Notes under the pieces: generated by a model
What the model saw: the letters and a program-made list of their open reading frames with translations, nothing else
The model's database searches: none
What the model was told of the DNA's origin: nothing
Shown: piece by piece, positions 53,298-62,751 of the stretch
Layout: every line of letters begins with the position of its first letter
Numbering within the stretch: position 1 is the stretch's first letter
Source: CAYMPW01 sp964392725
Lineage (GTDB): Archaea > Thermoplasmatota > Thermoplasmata > Methanomassiliicoccales > Methanomethylophilaceae
Direction: 5' to 3'
DNA: 64,000 bases
Assembly (NCBI GenBank): GCA_964392725.1
Contig: CAYMPW010000003.1
Span: 11,490-75,489 of the forward strand
Translations under genes and position numbers: made by a program

Positions 53298-53747
53298 GTG
53301 GAGAGAACTTACCTTATGGTTAAACCCGACGGAGTCCAGCGCGGACTCTGCGGTGAAATCGTTTCACGCTTTGAAAAGAAAGGTCTCAAACTTGTTGCTA
53401 TGAAACTCATGGTTATCCCCAAAGAAACCGCAGAGAATCACTATGGCGAACACAAGGGAAAGAAATTCTACGATTCGTTGATCTCCTATATTATCTCCGG
53501 TCCCGTTCTCGCAATGGTTTGGGAAGGAGATGGAGCGGTTGCAGTTTGCAGAGGAATGATGGGAAAAACAAACCCTCAGGAATCCGCACCTGGAACCATC
53601 CGTGGAGATTTCGGAATGCAGACTGGTATGAACATCATACACGGATCTGATTCACCCGAATCTGCAGAAAGAGAAATCGCAATTTTCTTCAAGCCTGAAG
53701 AACTCGTATCCTACGACAGAACCTCTGACGCATGGATTTACGAGTAA
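53298..53747 (+). CDS. ndk: Nucleoside diphosphate kinase
   Basis: 149 residues with GTG start 53298, preceded by GGAG at proper distance; a GTG nine bases earlier lacks it. ERTYLMVKPDGVQRGL and the active-site loop NIIHGSDSPESAEREI with catalytic His. Keeps NTP pools balanced. Follows L24e as in many archaea. Confidence 0.96.
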   Translation: MERTYLMVKPDGVQRGLCGEIVSRFEKKGLKLVAMKLMVIPKETAENHYGEHKGKKFYDSLISYIISGPVLAMVWEGDGAVAVCRGMMGKTNPQESAPGTIRGDFGMQTGMNIIHGSDSPESAEREIAIFFKPEELVSYDRTSDAWIYE

Positions 53748-53787
53748 ACTCCTTTAACAAATAAATTTACACCATCGGGGTGGGCAT

Positions 53788-55536
53788 ATGGCAATAAGGC
53801 AACCTGTGGTTAGTGTATTGGGTCATGTCGATCATGGAAAGACGAAGCTTCTGGATAGAATCAGAGGTACTTCTGTTCAAGCCCGTGAAGCAGGAGCAAT
53901 TACACAGCACATCGGCGCGACCGAAGTTCCAATAGACCATATTTATAAGGTCTGTGCCTCCCTGATTGGTGCCAAAAAATTCGATGTGCCCGGACTTCTT
54001 TTTATCGACACTCCCGGACACCACTCGTTTATCACACTTCGCGCACGCGGAGGATCTCTTGCTGATTTGGCAGTTTTAGTTATTGATATCAGAGAAGGCA
54101 TAATGCCACAAACAATCGAATCTATTCGTATTTTAAAACAATACAAAACACCATTTGTTATTGCTTTAAACAAAGTAGATACAATTCAGGGTTGGATGTG
54201 CGAAGATGGCCGTCCTTTTATCTTATCTGAGAAAAAGCAGCAAGAACATACAATTAATGCGTTCAATGAGAAAATGTACAACATTATTTCTCAGTTGGCT
54301 GCCGAAGGAATTCCTTCCGATAGATACGACCGCATTGATGATTTCACAAAAACAATTGCATTGGTTCCACTTAGCGCCAAAGAAGGCGAAGGCGTACCCG
54401 ATTTATTATTGGTTCTCATAGGTCTTGCTCAACGTTTCCTTGAAGAACAGTTAGAACAGGCAGAAGGTCCAGGAAGAGGAACAATATTGGAGATAAAAGA
54501 AGAACGTGGACTAGGGGCTACGTTAGATATGATTCTCTATTCTGGAATTCTTAAGAAAGGTGATATGATTGCCTTAGGAACCCGTGGAGCTCCACTCATC
54601 ACAAAAGTAAAGGCAATTTTGAAGCCAAAACCATTGGATGAAATTCGCGATCCTCGCGATCGTTTCGAATCAGTAAATGAACTCCACGCGGCAGCCGGTG
54701 TAAAAATTGCATGTCAGAATCTTGACGGAGTTATTGCCGGTGCACCACTCAGAGTTATTAAAAATCCAAAAGATAAGGCCGTTTCGGAATTAACCGAAGA
54801 AGCCAGTATCAAAATTGAACTTGCAGATCATGGAATCATGATCAAAGCGGATGCAATCGGATCTTTGGAAGCATTGGCATTTGAAGCTAAAGCAAACAAC
54901 ATCCCCATTCGCAAATATGGTATCGGTGACATAACACGCCGTGATATTGTCGAAGCAGCAGCATTAGGCGATAAAATGAACAAAGTTTTGATTGGTTTCA
55001 ATGTCGAAATGACAAAGGATGCCATTACAGAAGCAGCCAATCATGAAATTAAAATATTCACAGATCCAGTTGTCTACAAACTCATTGAAGACTATACTGA
55101 GTGGTCTGAAGATTCAAAGAAGAAAACAGATTCGGATAAAAGATCTGAATTTTCATTCCCTTCTAAATTCAGGATACTTCCAAATTGTGTATTCCGTGCG
55201 AACAAACCTGCAATTGTGGGCGTTCGCGTTCTTGCAGGAAGAATACACGCAAACCAGAGATTGATTACATCTGATGGACAGGATGCAGGTAAAATCAAAA
55301 GCATCCATGTCGGAGAAGATACAGTCAAAGAAGCAATACAGGGTGAAGAAGTCGCTATATCCATCGAAGGCGTTACAGTAGGAAGACAAATAAACGAAGA
55401 AGACATAATTTACGTCGATCTTCTTGGTTCCACAGTTAAAGAAATCGCAACTCTCGATATAACCGATGATGAAAGGATGACTTTGGAAGAAACCTTGGCA
55501 ATCAAGAGAAAGGATGAACCGTTTTGGGGCATGTAA
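53788..55536 (+). CDS. infB: Translation initiation factor aIF5B
   Basis: 582 residues. GTPase domain: GHVDHGKT (12-19), DTPGHHSF, ALNKVDT; then domains II-IV, including ILEIKEERGLGATLDMI and ECVFRANKP-type segment (CVFRANKPAIVGVRVL). Joins ribosomal subunits with initiator tRNA. No intein interrupts the G domain. Ribosome binding site GGGGTGG. Confidence 0.96.
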   Translation: MAIRQPVVSVLGHVDHGKTKLLDRIRGTSVQAREAGAITQHIGATEVPIDHIYKVCASLIGAKKFDVPGLLFIDTPGHHSFITLRARGGSLADLAVLVIDIREGIMPQTIESIRILKQYKTPFVIALNKVDTIQGWMCEDGRPFILSEKKQQEHTINAFNEKMYNIISQLAAEGIPSDRYDRIDDFTKTIALVPLSAKEGEGVPDLLLVLIGLAQRFLEEQLEQAEGPGRGTILEIKEERGLGATLDMILYSGILKKGDMIALGTRGAPLITKVKAILKPKPLDEIRDPRDRFESVNELHAAAGVKIACQNLDGVIAGAPLRVIKNPKDKAVSELTEEASIKIELADHGIMIKADAIGSLEALAFEAKANNIPIRKYGIGDITRRDIVEAAALGDKMNKVLIGFNVEMTKDAITEAANHEIKIFTDPVVYKLIEDYTEWSEDSKKKTDSDKRSEFSFPSKFRILPNCVFRANKPAIVGVRVLAGRIHANQRLITSDGQDAGKIKSIHVGEDTVKEAIQGEEVAISIEGVTVGRQINEEDIIYVDLLGSTVKEIATLDITDDERMTLEETLAIKRKDEPFWGM

Positions 55537-55537
55537 C

Positions 55538-56593
55538 ATGGAAGCTGAAACGTCTTCTGAGGATGTCGTCGATCCGAATAATATGAATAAAGAGATTTAT
55601 TATTTTATAGAGAATCTCGAAGAAGCAATTTCTAAAGATTATACTATCGATGTAAAATACAATCGTGTTATGATTTGTGGAATGGGTGGTTCAGCAATCG
55701 GCGGAGATATCATCGAAGATTGTGTTTTTTCTTCTATGGAAGTTCCCGTAACAGTTCAGAGATTTCCTGAAATCCCACATTGGGCAGATGAAAATACTTT
55801 GGCAATTGTTTCTAGCTATTCAGGAAATACAAAAGAAACCTTGGCAATGTATAATGCAGTTATCAAGAGAAAGTGTACTGTGATTGTAATTACATCCGGT
55901 GGTCAGATTAAAGAATTGGCCGAAAAGAATGGAAATATTATTTTCACAATTCCTCCGGGAATTCAACCTCGTAGTGCATTAGGTTACATTCTTGGGAACA
56001 TGGCTGGAATCATAGAAGCGGTAGGCGGCCCAAAGCTCAAAGAACAGATTGCTAAGGCAATTCCAAAACTCATCAGATTCAGAGAGAAGCTTGTTTGTGA
56101 TCGCAGTGTTGCATGGAATGTCGCAAAAAAGATTCACAGAAAAACACCAATTATCTATGCTACCCCTGGAATAACATCTTCCGCTTTAAGATGGAAGAAT
56201 CAAATAAATGAAAATTCAAAAATGATTGCATTCGCAGGTGTTGTCCCCGAATTCAATCACAACGAAATCGCAGGCTGGTCAGAGAACATCAATACAGATA
56301 TGGGTTGCAAACCTATATTTTTATACGAAGAATTTGCGGATAAAAATATTCGTAAAACAACAGATGCAGCAATATCCATGCTTAAAAAATACGAAGCAGA
56401 TCCTTTGATTATTAAAATCAGAGGAAAGACAATAATGGAAAGATGTTTGCGCGCAACCATGTTCGGAGATTACGTGTCTCTTTATTTAGCATACATGGGT
56501 GGAGTCGATCCTTCCGAAATATTAACTATCAAAGCGTTTAAAGCACGTATCGAAAATCCAAAAATCAAAAAATCAGGATTTTTGAAAAAATAA
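55538..56593 (+). CDS. Bifunctional phosphoglucose/phosphomannose isomerase
   Basis: 351 residues from ATG 55538, one base after the aIF5B stop. Two SIS domains: ICGMGGSAIGGDIIED, SSYSGNTKETLAMY, IQPRSALGY and, near the end, catalytic EFNHNEIAGW. Interconverts fructose-6-P with glucose-6-P and mannose-6-P; may supply the surface-glycan locus upstream. Confidence 0.93.
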   Translation: MEAETSSEDVVDPNNMNKEIYYFIENLEEAISKDYTIDVKYNRVMICGMGGSAIGGDIIEDCVFSSMEVPVTVQRFPEIPHWADENTLAIVSSYSGNTKETLAMYNAVIKRKCTVIVITSGGQIKELAEKNGNIIFTIPPGIQPRSALGYILGNMAGIIEAVGGPKLKEQIAKAIPKLIRFREKLVCDRSVAWNVAKKIHRKTPIIYATPGITSSALRWKNQINENSKMIAFAGVVPEFNHNEIAGWSENINTDMGCKPIFLYEEFADKNIRKTTDAAISMLKKYEADPLIIKIRGKTIMERCLRATMFGDYVSLYLAYMGGVDPSEILTIKAFKARIENPKIKKSGFLKK

Positions 56594-56683
56594 ATCCATT
56601 CCCTTCTATATTACGCGCGTATTTAATGTGCGGGCACAAGGTTTTATATAAGTTATTCTGTCAGTAGCCTCACAGGTGTTCAA

Positions 56684-57088
56684 ATGGCAGAATTTAAAGC
56701 TATCATTAACGATGTAAAGACAGGCAACTCCTATAACGTTGCAGTGTCTGGTCACCACGCGAACTCTTTGATTGGTAAAAACATCGGAGAGATCGTAGAC
56801 GGAATATTCGTGGGTCTCCCCGGATACAAATTGAAAATCACCGGCGGAAGCGACGGTAACGGTACCCCTATGAGGAAAGACCTTCCTGGAAACAAGAAGA
56901 GAAGACTTCTCCTTTCTGAGAGTACCGGTTTCCACGCAAACTACGCTGGAGAAAGACGCAGAGTCGCTATTTGCGGATCCCAGGTATCTTCATCCATTGT
57001 TCAGTTGAACATGGCTGTTGCAGAATACGGACCCAAATCAATCCAGGAAACCTTGGCACCCGCTGAGGAGTCCGCGGAGACTCAATGA
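56684..57088 (+). CDS. rps6e: Ribosomal protein S6e
   Basis: 134 residues. FKAIINDVKTGNSYNV, GKNIGEIVDG and GGSDGNGTPMRKDLPG are typical. TATA GTTTTATATAAG lies about 45 bases upstream. Overlaps the aIF2 gamma gene by four bases. Confidence 0.96.
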   Translation: MAEFKAIINDVKTGNSYNVAVSGHHANSLIGKNIGEIVDGIFVGLPGYKLKITGGSDGNGTPMRKDLPGNKKRRLLLSESTGFHANYAGERRRVAICGSQVSSSIVQLNMAVAEYGPKSIQETLAPAEESAETQ

Positions 57089-58323
57089 AAGTACAAAAGC
57101 AGCCCGAGATCAACATCGGAATGATCGGGCATGTCGACCACGGTAAGACAACTCTTACCAAAGCCCTTAGTGGTGAGTGGACCGACCGTCATTCTGAAGA
57201 AGTAAAGAGAGGTATCTCTATCAGACTCGGGTATGCTGACGTATCTTTTTTCAAGTGTCCTACTTGTGAAGGCACACAGTCTTATGGGACCACTCCCAAA
57301 TGTAAAAACTGCGATGCTGAGACAGAATTCGTAAGGGCAGTATCTTTTGTAGATGCTCCCGGTCACGAAACCCTCATGGCAACAATGCTCTCCGGAGCAG
57401 CCATGATGGATGGAGCTCTGCTCCTCGTTGCAGCAAACGAAAAATGTCCTCAGCCACAGACAAAAGAACATTTGATGGCCCTTTCGATTATCGGTATCGA
57501 GAAAATTATAATTGTTCAGAACAAAATCGATATCGTTACCCGTGAACAGGCAGTTGAGAATTACAAACAAATCAAAGAATTTGTTAAAGGAACCGTTGCT
57601 GAAAACGCACCGATTATCCCTATCTCTGCTAACCGCGGTGTAAACATCGACATGCTTATCGAAGCTATCGAAGAACATATCGTTGCTAAGATGGAACGTG
57701 ATACCGAATCCACTCCGCTTATGCATGTTGCACGTTCTTTCGACATTAATTCACCAGGTACAGAACCGCAAGATCTCAAAGGAGGAGTATTTGGCGGTAC
57801 ACTTATTCGTGGTACATTGAAAGTCGGCGATGACATCGAAATAGTTCCCGGAAGAAAAATAGAAGTTGCAGGAAAACCCGTTTGGGAAAGAATTGTAGCA
57901 AAGGTTACAACTCTCCAGGCAGGCGGAAAGAATGTGAAAACTGTTGCTCCCGGAGGACTTATAGCAATCGGGACAGAACTTGATCCTTCACTCACAAAAT
58001 CTGACGGACTTACCGGAAGAATTCTTGGAATTCCTGAGAATTTACCTCCCGTTGTACATGAATTCAGAATGAGTACAACTTTGTTGGACCGTGTTGTTGG
58101 TTCAGCCAGTGATTTGGACGTTGATGAAATTAAAACCAACGAACCATTGATGCTCAGCATCGGAACTGCAACAACAATCGGAATCGTTCGCAGCGCCAGA
58201 AACGGATCTGCAGAAGTAGTACTCAAGATTCCCGTGTGCGTAATCGAAGGCCAAAGGGTAGCAATATCCAGAAGAATTTCCAACAAATTCAGACTTATCG
58301 GATACGGTATCATCGAGCAGTAA
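57085..58323 (+). CDS. eif2g: Translation initiation factor aIF2 gamma
   Basis: 412 residues. GHVDHGKTTLTKAL (13-26), zinc knuckle CPTC...CKNC (about 54-77), DAPGHE, QNKIDIV, SANRGVNID; domains II and III follow. Carries initiator Met-tRNA to the ribosome. Alpha and beta subunits are not in this window. Confidence 0.97.
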   Translation: MKVQKQPEINIGMIGHVDHGKTTLTKALSGEWTDRHSEEVKRGISIRLGYADVSFFKCPTCEGTQSYGTTPKCKNCDAETEFVRAVSFVDAPGHETLMATMLSGAAMMDGALLLVAANEKCPQPQTKEHLMALSIIGIEKIIIVQNKIDIVTREQAVENYKQIKEFVKGTVAENAPIIPISANRGVNIDMLIEAIEEHIVAKMERDTESTPLMHVARSFDINSPGTEPQDLKGGVFGGTLIRGTLKVGDDIEIVPGRKIEVAGKPVWERIVAKVTTLQAGGKNVKTVAPGGLIAIGTELDPSLTKSDGLTGRILGIPENLPPVVHEFRMSTTLLDRVVGSASDLDVDEIKTNEPLMLSIGTATTIGIVRSARNGSAEVVLKIPVCVIEGQRVAISRRISNKFRLIGYGIIEQ

Positions 58324-58325
58324 TC

Positions 58326-58682
58326 ATGCAGATTGTAGTGTTGGACACAAACGCCTTACTCATGCCTTTTGAGATGAAGATGAATTTGGACATATCAGTC
58401 CGTAATGTTTTGGGCGATGTACATTTTGTCGTCCCCGGCCCCCTTCTTGGAGAGCTCAAGCATCTTGATAATAAATTTGCCCGTGCGGCATTAACATTAG
58501 CAAGAAGATATGAAATTATCCAAACTGAAGAATCAGGAGATAATTCCGTTATAGAAGTGGCTTTAAAAACAGGCGGATACGTTCTCACAAACGATAAAGA
58601 GCTTATGAGAAGACTGAGAAAACTCCATGTTCCTCTTCTTTATTTAAGATCTGGAACTCATTTAGTGGCTGAACGTCTGTAA
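58326..58682 (+). CDS. PIN-domain protein (archaeal Fcf1/VapC9-like)
   Basis: 118 residues from MQIVVLDTNALLMPF. Acidic residues of a PIN nuclease: Asp7, Glu in GELKHL and Asp in TNDKELMRRL. Two bases after aIF2 gamma, an arrangement common in Euryarchaeota, which argues for a housekeeping RNA-processing role instead of a toxin. No antitoxin gene adjoins it. Confidence 0.85.
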   Translation: MQIVVLDTNALLMPFEMKMNLDISVRNVLGDVHFVVPGPLLGELKHLDNKFARAALTLARRYEIIQTEESGDNSVIEVALKTGGYVLTNDKELMRRLRKLHVPLLYLRSGTHLVAERL

Positions 58683-58703
58683 AGACGCCCAGCCAAATTA
58701 GTT

Positions 58704-59180
58704 TTATTCGACGTCTACACTGTCGATCATAATTGTATCGACAGGTTTGTCATTTCTTCCGGTAGGTGCTGTACCGATTGCATCGACAACATCCATTCCT
58801 TTTACAACCTGTCCGAATACAGGGTGTGCGGAAGGTGTGCTAGGGTTGTCCCAGTCGAGGAAAGAGTTGTTTACTGTGTTGATAAAGAACTGGCTTCCTC
58901 CAGAGTTAGGGCGTCCTGTGTTTGCCATAGAGATTGTTCCTCTGGCGTTTGAGTGACCTTTTACGAATTCATCTTTGATTGTGTATCCGGGTCCACCCAT
59001 ACCGGTTCCTTCGGGGTCTCCGCCCTGAATCATGAAACCGTCAATGACTCTGTGGAAGATTGTTTTGTTGTAGAATCCTTCTTCGCAGAGTTTTACGAAA
59101 TTTCCTGCAGTAATGGGCATGTCATCGAACATTTTGATGGCAATGTCTCCTTTTGTTGTGTGGAATGTGACTGTCGTCAT
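58704..59180 (-). CDS. Peptidyl-prolyl cis-trans isomerase, cyclophilin type
   Basis: 158 residues from MTTVTFHTTKGDI. Cyclophilin site FHRVIDGFMIQGGDPEGTG and ANTGRPNSGGSQFFI. No signal peptide, hence cytoplasmic. Longer in-frame start would add 28 residues lacking similarity. Closing motif VVKGMDVVDAI. Confidence 0.95.
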   Translation of the reverse strand: MTTVTFHTTKGDIAIKMFDDMPITAGNFVKLCEEGFYNKTIFHRVIDGFMIQGGDPEGTGMGGPGYTIKDEFVKGHSNARGTISMANTGRPNSGGSQFFINTVNNSFLDWDNPSTPSAHPVFGQVVKGMDVVDAIGTAPTGRNDKPVDTIMIDSVDVE

Positions 59181-59337
59181 AAATCCCCAATCCAGGTTTA
59201 TAATAAAAATCCTTGTGCAAAAAGAAACACTTCGGATAAAATTCGAAAGATTCGGCATGAACATTTCGAATAAAATACAACGATTTTTCCGTTGTATTGA
59301 CTAGTGTATTGAAATACTTGTAATGCCACTAAGATGT

Positions 59338-59793
59338 ATGAGTTTAGATCCAGGAACAATCGCATTGATTATCATAGTAGTCGGTGCATTGTTGATTATA
59401 GCCGAAGTATTCAGTCCCGGTGTATTTCTTCTCGTACCCGGAACAGTATTCGTAGTAATCGGTATCGTAGGATACGCATTTCCCGATTTCCTTATGAGCT
59501 GGTATTCTCCGGTTGCGGCGTTGTTGCTGGCGGTACCCGTGACAGCAGTCACGATAAAAGGATATCAGTTGCTGGGAACACCCGAACCTCCGACTACGAC
59601 AATCGCTTCGAATTTGGTTGGTAAGGTTGGAACTGTAACAACCGGAACATCCTTTGATAATATCAAAGGTAAAGTGAAAATCGATAATGACACATGGAGC
59701 GCAACATCAGAAGTGCCTTTGAAAAAAGGAACAAAAGTTGTTGTAATATCTGCTGAAGGTGTTCATGTAAAAGTCGAAGAAAGAGAAGAGTGA
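59338..59793 (+). CDS. NfeD-like membrane protein
   Basis: 151 residues from ATG 59338, about 25 bases after a TGAAATACTTG element; ATG 59323 is the alternative. Three to four membrane segments (about 5-70) then a soluble OB-like beta-barrel (LVGKVGTVTTG...WSATSEVPLKKGTKVVV). NfeD proteins pair with SPFH/stomatin proteins; here that gene follows nine bases later. Confidence 0.88.
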   Translation: MSLDPGTIALIIIVVGALLIIAEVFSPGVFLLVPGTVFVVIGIVGYAFPDFLMSWYSPVAALLLAVPVTAVTIKGYQLLGTPEPPTTTIASNLVGKVGTVTTGTSFDNIKGKVKIDNDTWSATSEVPLKKGTKVVVISAEGVHVKVEEREE

Positions 59794-59802
59794 GTGGTTA
59801 AA

Positions 59803-60915
59803 ATGATTGATACAAATATTATCCTTGTTTTAGTCGGTATAGCGGTCGTAGGAACTCTTTTGGTAATGACCAGCGGAGTAAAGATCGTTCAGCCGTACGA
59901 ACAGGCAATTTATATGAGACTCGGTAAATTTATCAGAGTTTTGGACCAAGGTCTCAATGTTGTTGCACCTTTGGTAAACGAAGTTGTGAAATTGGATCTT
60001 CGTACACAGGTTTTGGATGTTCCCAGTCAGGAAGTTATCACAAAAGATAACTCTCCCGTAAATGTGGATGCTATTATTTACATTAAGGTAACAGATCCCA
60101 AAAACGCATTCTTTGAAGTTACAAACTATAGAACCGCAACCATTTATTTGGCACAGACCACCCTTAGATCCGTAATCGGAGAAATGGATTTGGATGATAT
60201 CCTTTCAAACAGAGACAAAATCAATGTCCAACTTAGAGACATTCTCGATGAAAGCACAGATAAATGGGGTGTCAAGGTTGAAGCCGTTGAAATCAAAGAA
60301 GTCGATCCCGCACAGAAAGTTAAGGACTCAATGGAAGAGCAGACATCCGCAGAAAGAAGAAGACGTGCCGCAATTCTTCAGGCAGACGGTTTGAAGAGAG
60401 CCGCCATTCTCGAAGCGGAAGGAAACAAGAAATCCATGATTCTTGAAGCCGAGGGTCAGAGACAATCCATGATTCTCAAGGCGGAAGGTCAGAGACTTGC
60501 GACTATTCTCGAAAGTCAGGGAGACGCACAGAGGCTTCGTATCATGTCCGTAGGTGCGGCATCGATGGATTCCAAAGCATTGTCCGTTCTTTCGATGGAT
60601 ACTTTGAAAGCAGTCGGAGAAGGTGAATCTTCCAAGTTCTTCTTCCCACTCGAACTTACAAAGCTTGTAGATGGCATTTCTCAATACATGGGTTCTGGAA
60701 TGAATGTTCCAGATAGACAAGTATCTGATGTCAAAGATATTTCCGAAGCCGTAGGAGATCCCAACGACGTTCTCGGTCCGATTCCATCAATGGATGAAAT
60801 CAAAGAACAGATTGCGAATCTGGATAAAATGATGGATACGGATATGAAAGAATCCGCGGAAATTGCAAGAACTCAGAGTTCACGTTCCACAAAAGATCTT
60901 GAACTTGAGGAATAA
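59803..60915 (+). CDS. SPFH/stomatin-like membrane protein
   Basis: 370 residues. N-terminal membrane anchor (about 5-22), SPFH domain (about 25-190: VQPYEQAIYMRLGKF; LDLRTQVLDVPSQEVITKDN), then a coiled coil (about 190-260) with repeated units AILEAEGNKKSMILEAEGQR and MILKAEGQRLATIL. Organises membrane microdomains with NfeD. Operon of two genes, closed by a terminator. Confidence 0.93.
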   Translation: MIDTNIILVLVGIAVVGTLLVMTSGVKIVQPYEQAIYMRLGKFIRVLDQGLNVVAPLVNEVVKLDLRTQVLDVPSQEVITKDNSPVNVDAIIYIKVTDPKNAFFEVTNYRTATIYLAQTTLRSVIGEMDLDDILSNRDKINVQLRDILDESTDKWGVKVEAVEIKEVDPAQKVKDSMEEQTSAERRRRAAILQADGLKRAAILEAEGNKKSMILEAEGQRQSMILKAEGQRLATILESQGDAQRLRIMSVGAASMDSKALSVLSMDTLKAVGEGESSKFFFPLELTKLVDGISQYMGSGMNVPDRQVSDVKDISEAVGDPNDVLGPIPSMDEIKEQIANLDKMMDTDMKESAEIARTQSSRSTKDLELEE

Positions 60916-60922
60916 ACAATAC

Positions 60923-60941
60923 GGGGCGAAAGCCCCTTTTT
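60923..60941 (+). terminator. Terminator of nfeD-SPFH
   Basis: GGGGC-GAAA-GCCCC followed by TTTTT. Confidence 0.85.
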
Positions 60942-61027
60942 ATTAAACATATTAATTTTTCAAAACGATTTTTTCAAAGAAAATCACATCCTAGTCCTAA
61001 AATATCAGACATGATAATGCACGCGAT

Positions 61028-61264
61028 ATGACTGCCATATGCCCAAAGTGCGGATCTCATGATGTCAGATGTTGTTTTTATGGAATGCCCGGCGAATTCT
61101 GGATGTTTCATAGGAGAAATATCGAAATTATGGGGTGTATTATCGGTGAAGATACCAAATCTGCGTGTTGTAATGTATGTAATTTTTCGTTCGATCACGA
61201 ATGGACGACCGAAGAATTTGACAAAATTAAAAAAATGGAAGATTATTTCGACAATGATGAATAA
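61028..61264 (+). CDS. Small zinc-finger-like protein
   Basis: 78 residues. CPKC...CC near the N-terminus (MTAICPKCGSHDVRCC) and ACCNVCNFSFDHEW form a likely zinc site. C-terminal acidic helix. Not recognised further. It sits between the core region and the restriction-modification cassette; whether it belongs to the latter is not clear. Confidence 0.6.
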   Translation: MTAICPKCGSHDVRCCFYGMPGEFWMFHRRNIEIMGCIIGEDTKSACCNVCNFSFDHEWTTEEFDKIKKMEDYFDNDE

Positions 61265-61328
61265 ATCCTGAACCAAAAAATACAGATAAACCGGCAACCT
61301 TAAACCGGATGGATGCATACAATATGCT

Positions 61329-61742
61329 GTGAAGAAGACTCCCGATCAAATTCACTACAACATGTCCCGTATCCGCAATAAGGATACAGAGATAGAGATA
61401 ATGCTTAGAAAAGAGCTTTGGTCAAGAGGTTTGAGATACAGAAAAAATGTAAAAACAATCGAAGGAAAACCGGATATTGTTTTCATTGGAAAAAAAGTAG
61501 CTGTATTTTGCGACAGTGAGTATTGGCATGGTTTCGATTGGGACAGCCGTAAAGACGCGATTAAAACGAACCGTGATTTCTGGATTCATAAAATCGAACG
61601 TAATATGGAAAGAGATATTGAAGTGAATGCGATATTGCGCGAACAGGGATGGATTATATTGCGGTTTTGGGGTAAGGAAATCGAAAAAAATCTTCAGGAT
61701 TGTGCAGATATTGTTGAGGCAGCGGTGAAAAAATATGACTGA
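61329..61742 (+). CDS. vsr: Very short patch repair endonuclease Vsr
   Basis: 137 residues with a GTG start. MSRIRNKDTEIEIMLRKELW, GKPDIVFIGKKVAVFCDSEYWHG-type core with catalytic Asp, WIHKIERNMERD and LREQGWIILRFW. Nicks at T-G mismatches formed by deamination of 5-methylcytosine. Overlaps the methyltransferase start by eight bases. Confidence 0.93.
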   Translation: MKKTPDQIHYNMSRIRNKDTEIEIMLRKELWSRGLRYRKNVKTIEGKPDIVFIGKKVAVFCDSEYWHGFDWDSRKDAIKTNRDFWIHKIERNMERDIEVNAILREQGWIILRFWGKEIEKNLQDCADIVEAAVKKYD

Positions 61743-62751
61743 AAAATACAAATCTATCGATCTTTTCGCAGGCATAGGCGGAATTCGCCTAGGTTTTGAT
61801 AGGGCTTTCGGAAAAGAAATCACCACCGTATTTGCCAGCGAGTGGGATTCTCATGCACAACAGACTTATTCCGCAAATTTCAGCACTCCTTCTGAAATAA
61901 ATGGCGATATTACCAAAATACCCGAGAAAGACGTACCAGATTTCGATATATGTTTGGCAGGATTTCCGTGTCAGGCATTCAGTATAGCGGGCAGTAAGAA
62001 AGGTTTTGACGATGATTTTAAAGGTAAAGCCCGCGGAACTTTGTTTTTTGATGTTGTAAGAATATGCGAATACCATAAACCAAAGGTAATTTTCTGTGAA
62101 AATGTAAAAGGTCTTACAATTCACGATAAAGGAAACACATTCAAAGTTATAATCAACACTTTAAAAACACTGGGATATACGCCGTGCTATCAGATTTTAA
62201 ACAGTAAAGATTACGGTGTGCCGCAGAACAGAGAGCGCATATACATCGTGGCATTCAGAAACGATATCGATTGCAGTAATTTTAAATTCCCTCAACCTAC
62301 AAACACAAAAACCAAAATCAGAGATATCATGGAAGAAAACCCTGTATCTGTAAAATATTACCTCAGTACGGTATATCTCAAAACTTTGAAGGCGCACCGT
62401 GCAAGACACGAAGCGGCAGGTCACGGTTTTGGATATGAAATAAAGGATTTGGACGGAAAATCATCGGCAATCGTGTGTGGGGGAATGGGTAGGGAAAGAA
62501 ATCTGATTGTTGACGATAGACTTACGGATTTTACCCCCGTTACGCATATCAAAGGGGAAGTAAACCGTGAAGGCATACGTAAGATGACACCTCGCGAATG
62601 GGCAAGGTTACAAGGATTTCCCGATGACTACATATTAACTTTAGCCGATACCCACCTATATAGGCAATTCGGTAATTCCGTAACCGTCCCCGTAATCGAG
62701 GCGATTGCAAAAGAAATCAAGGTGATATTGGATGAAGAGCAATGTAGGTAA
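61735..62751 (+). CDS. DNA (cytosine-5-)-methyltransferase, probable CCGG specificity
   Basis: 338 residues. Motif I LFAGIGGIRLGF, motif IV GFPCQAFS with catalytic Cys, VI FCENVKG, VIII QNRERIYIVAF, target-recognition region about 205-270, IX REWARLQGFPD, X QFGNSVTVPV. Partner of the HpaII-family endonuclease, so CCGG is the inferred site. Overlaps its gene by 20 bases. Confidence 0.93.
   Translation: MTEKYKSIDLFAGIGGIRLGFDRAFGKEITTVFASEWDSHAQQTYSANFSTPSEINGDITKIPEKDVPDFDICLAGFPCQAFSIAGSKKGFDDDFKGKARGTLFFDVVRICEYHKPKVIFCENVKGLTIHDKGNTFKVIINTLKTLGYTPCYQILNSKDYGVPQNRERIYIVAFRNDIDCSNFKFPQPTNTKTKIRDIMEENPVSVKYYLSTVYLKTLKAHRARHEAAGHGFGYEIKDLDGKSSAIVCGGMGRERNLIVDDRLTDFTPVTHIKGEVNREGIRKMTPREWARLQGFPDDYILTLADTHLYRQFGNSVTVPVIEAIAKEIKVILDEEQCR

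Noticed and set aside
58326..58682. PIN protein as a toxin of a toxin-antitoxin pair
   Set aside because: No antitoxin-like gene adjoins; it is tightly linked to aIF2 gamma as in many archaea, which fits a housekeeping role.
60360..60540. Repeated GAAGCGGAAGG-like units
   Set aside because: They encode the heptad-like coiled coil of the SPFH protein.
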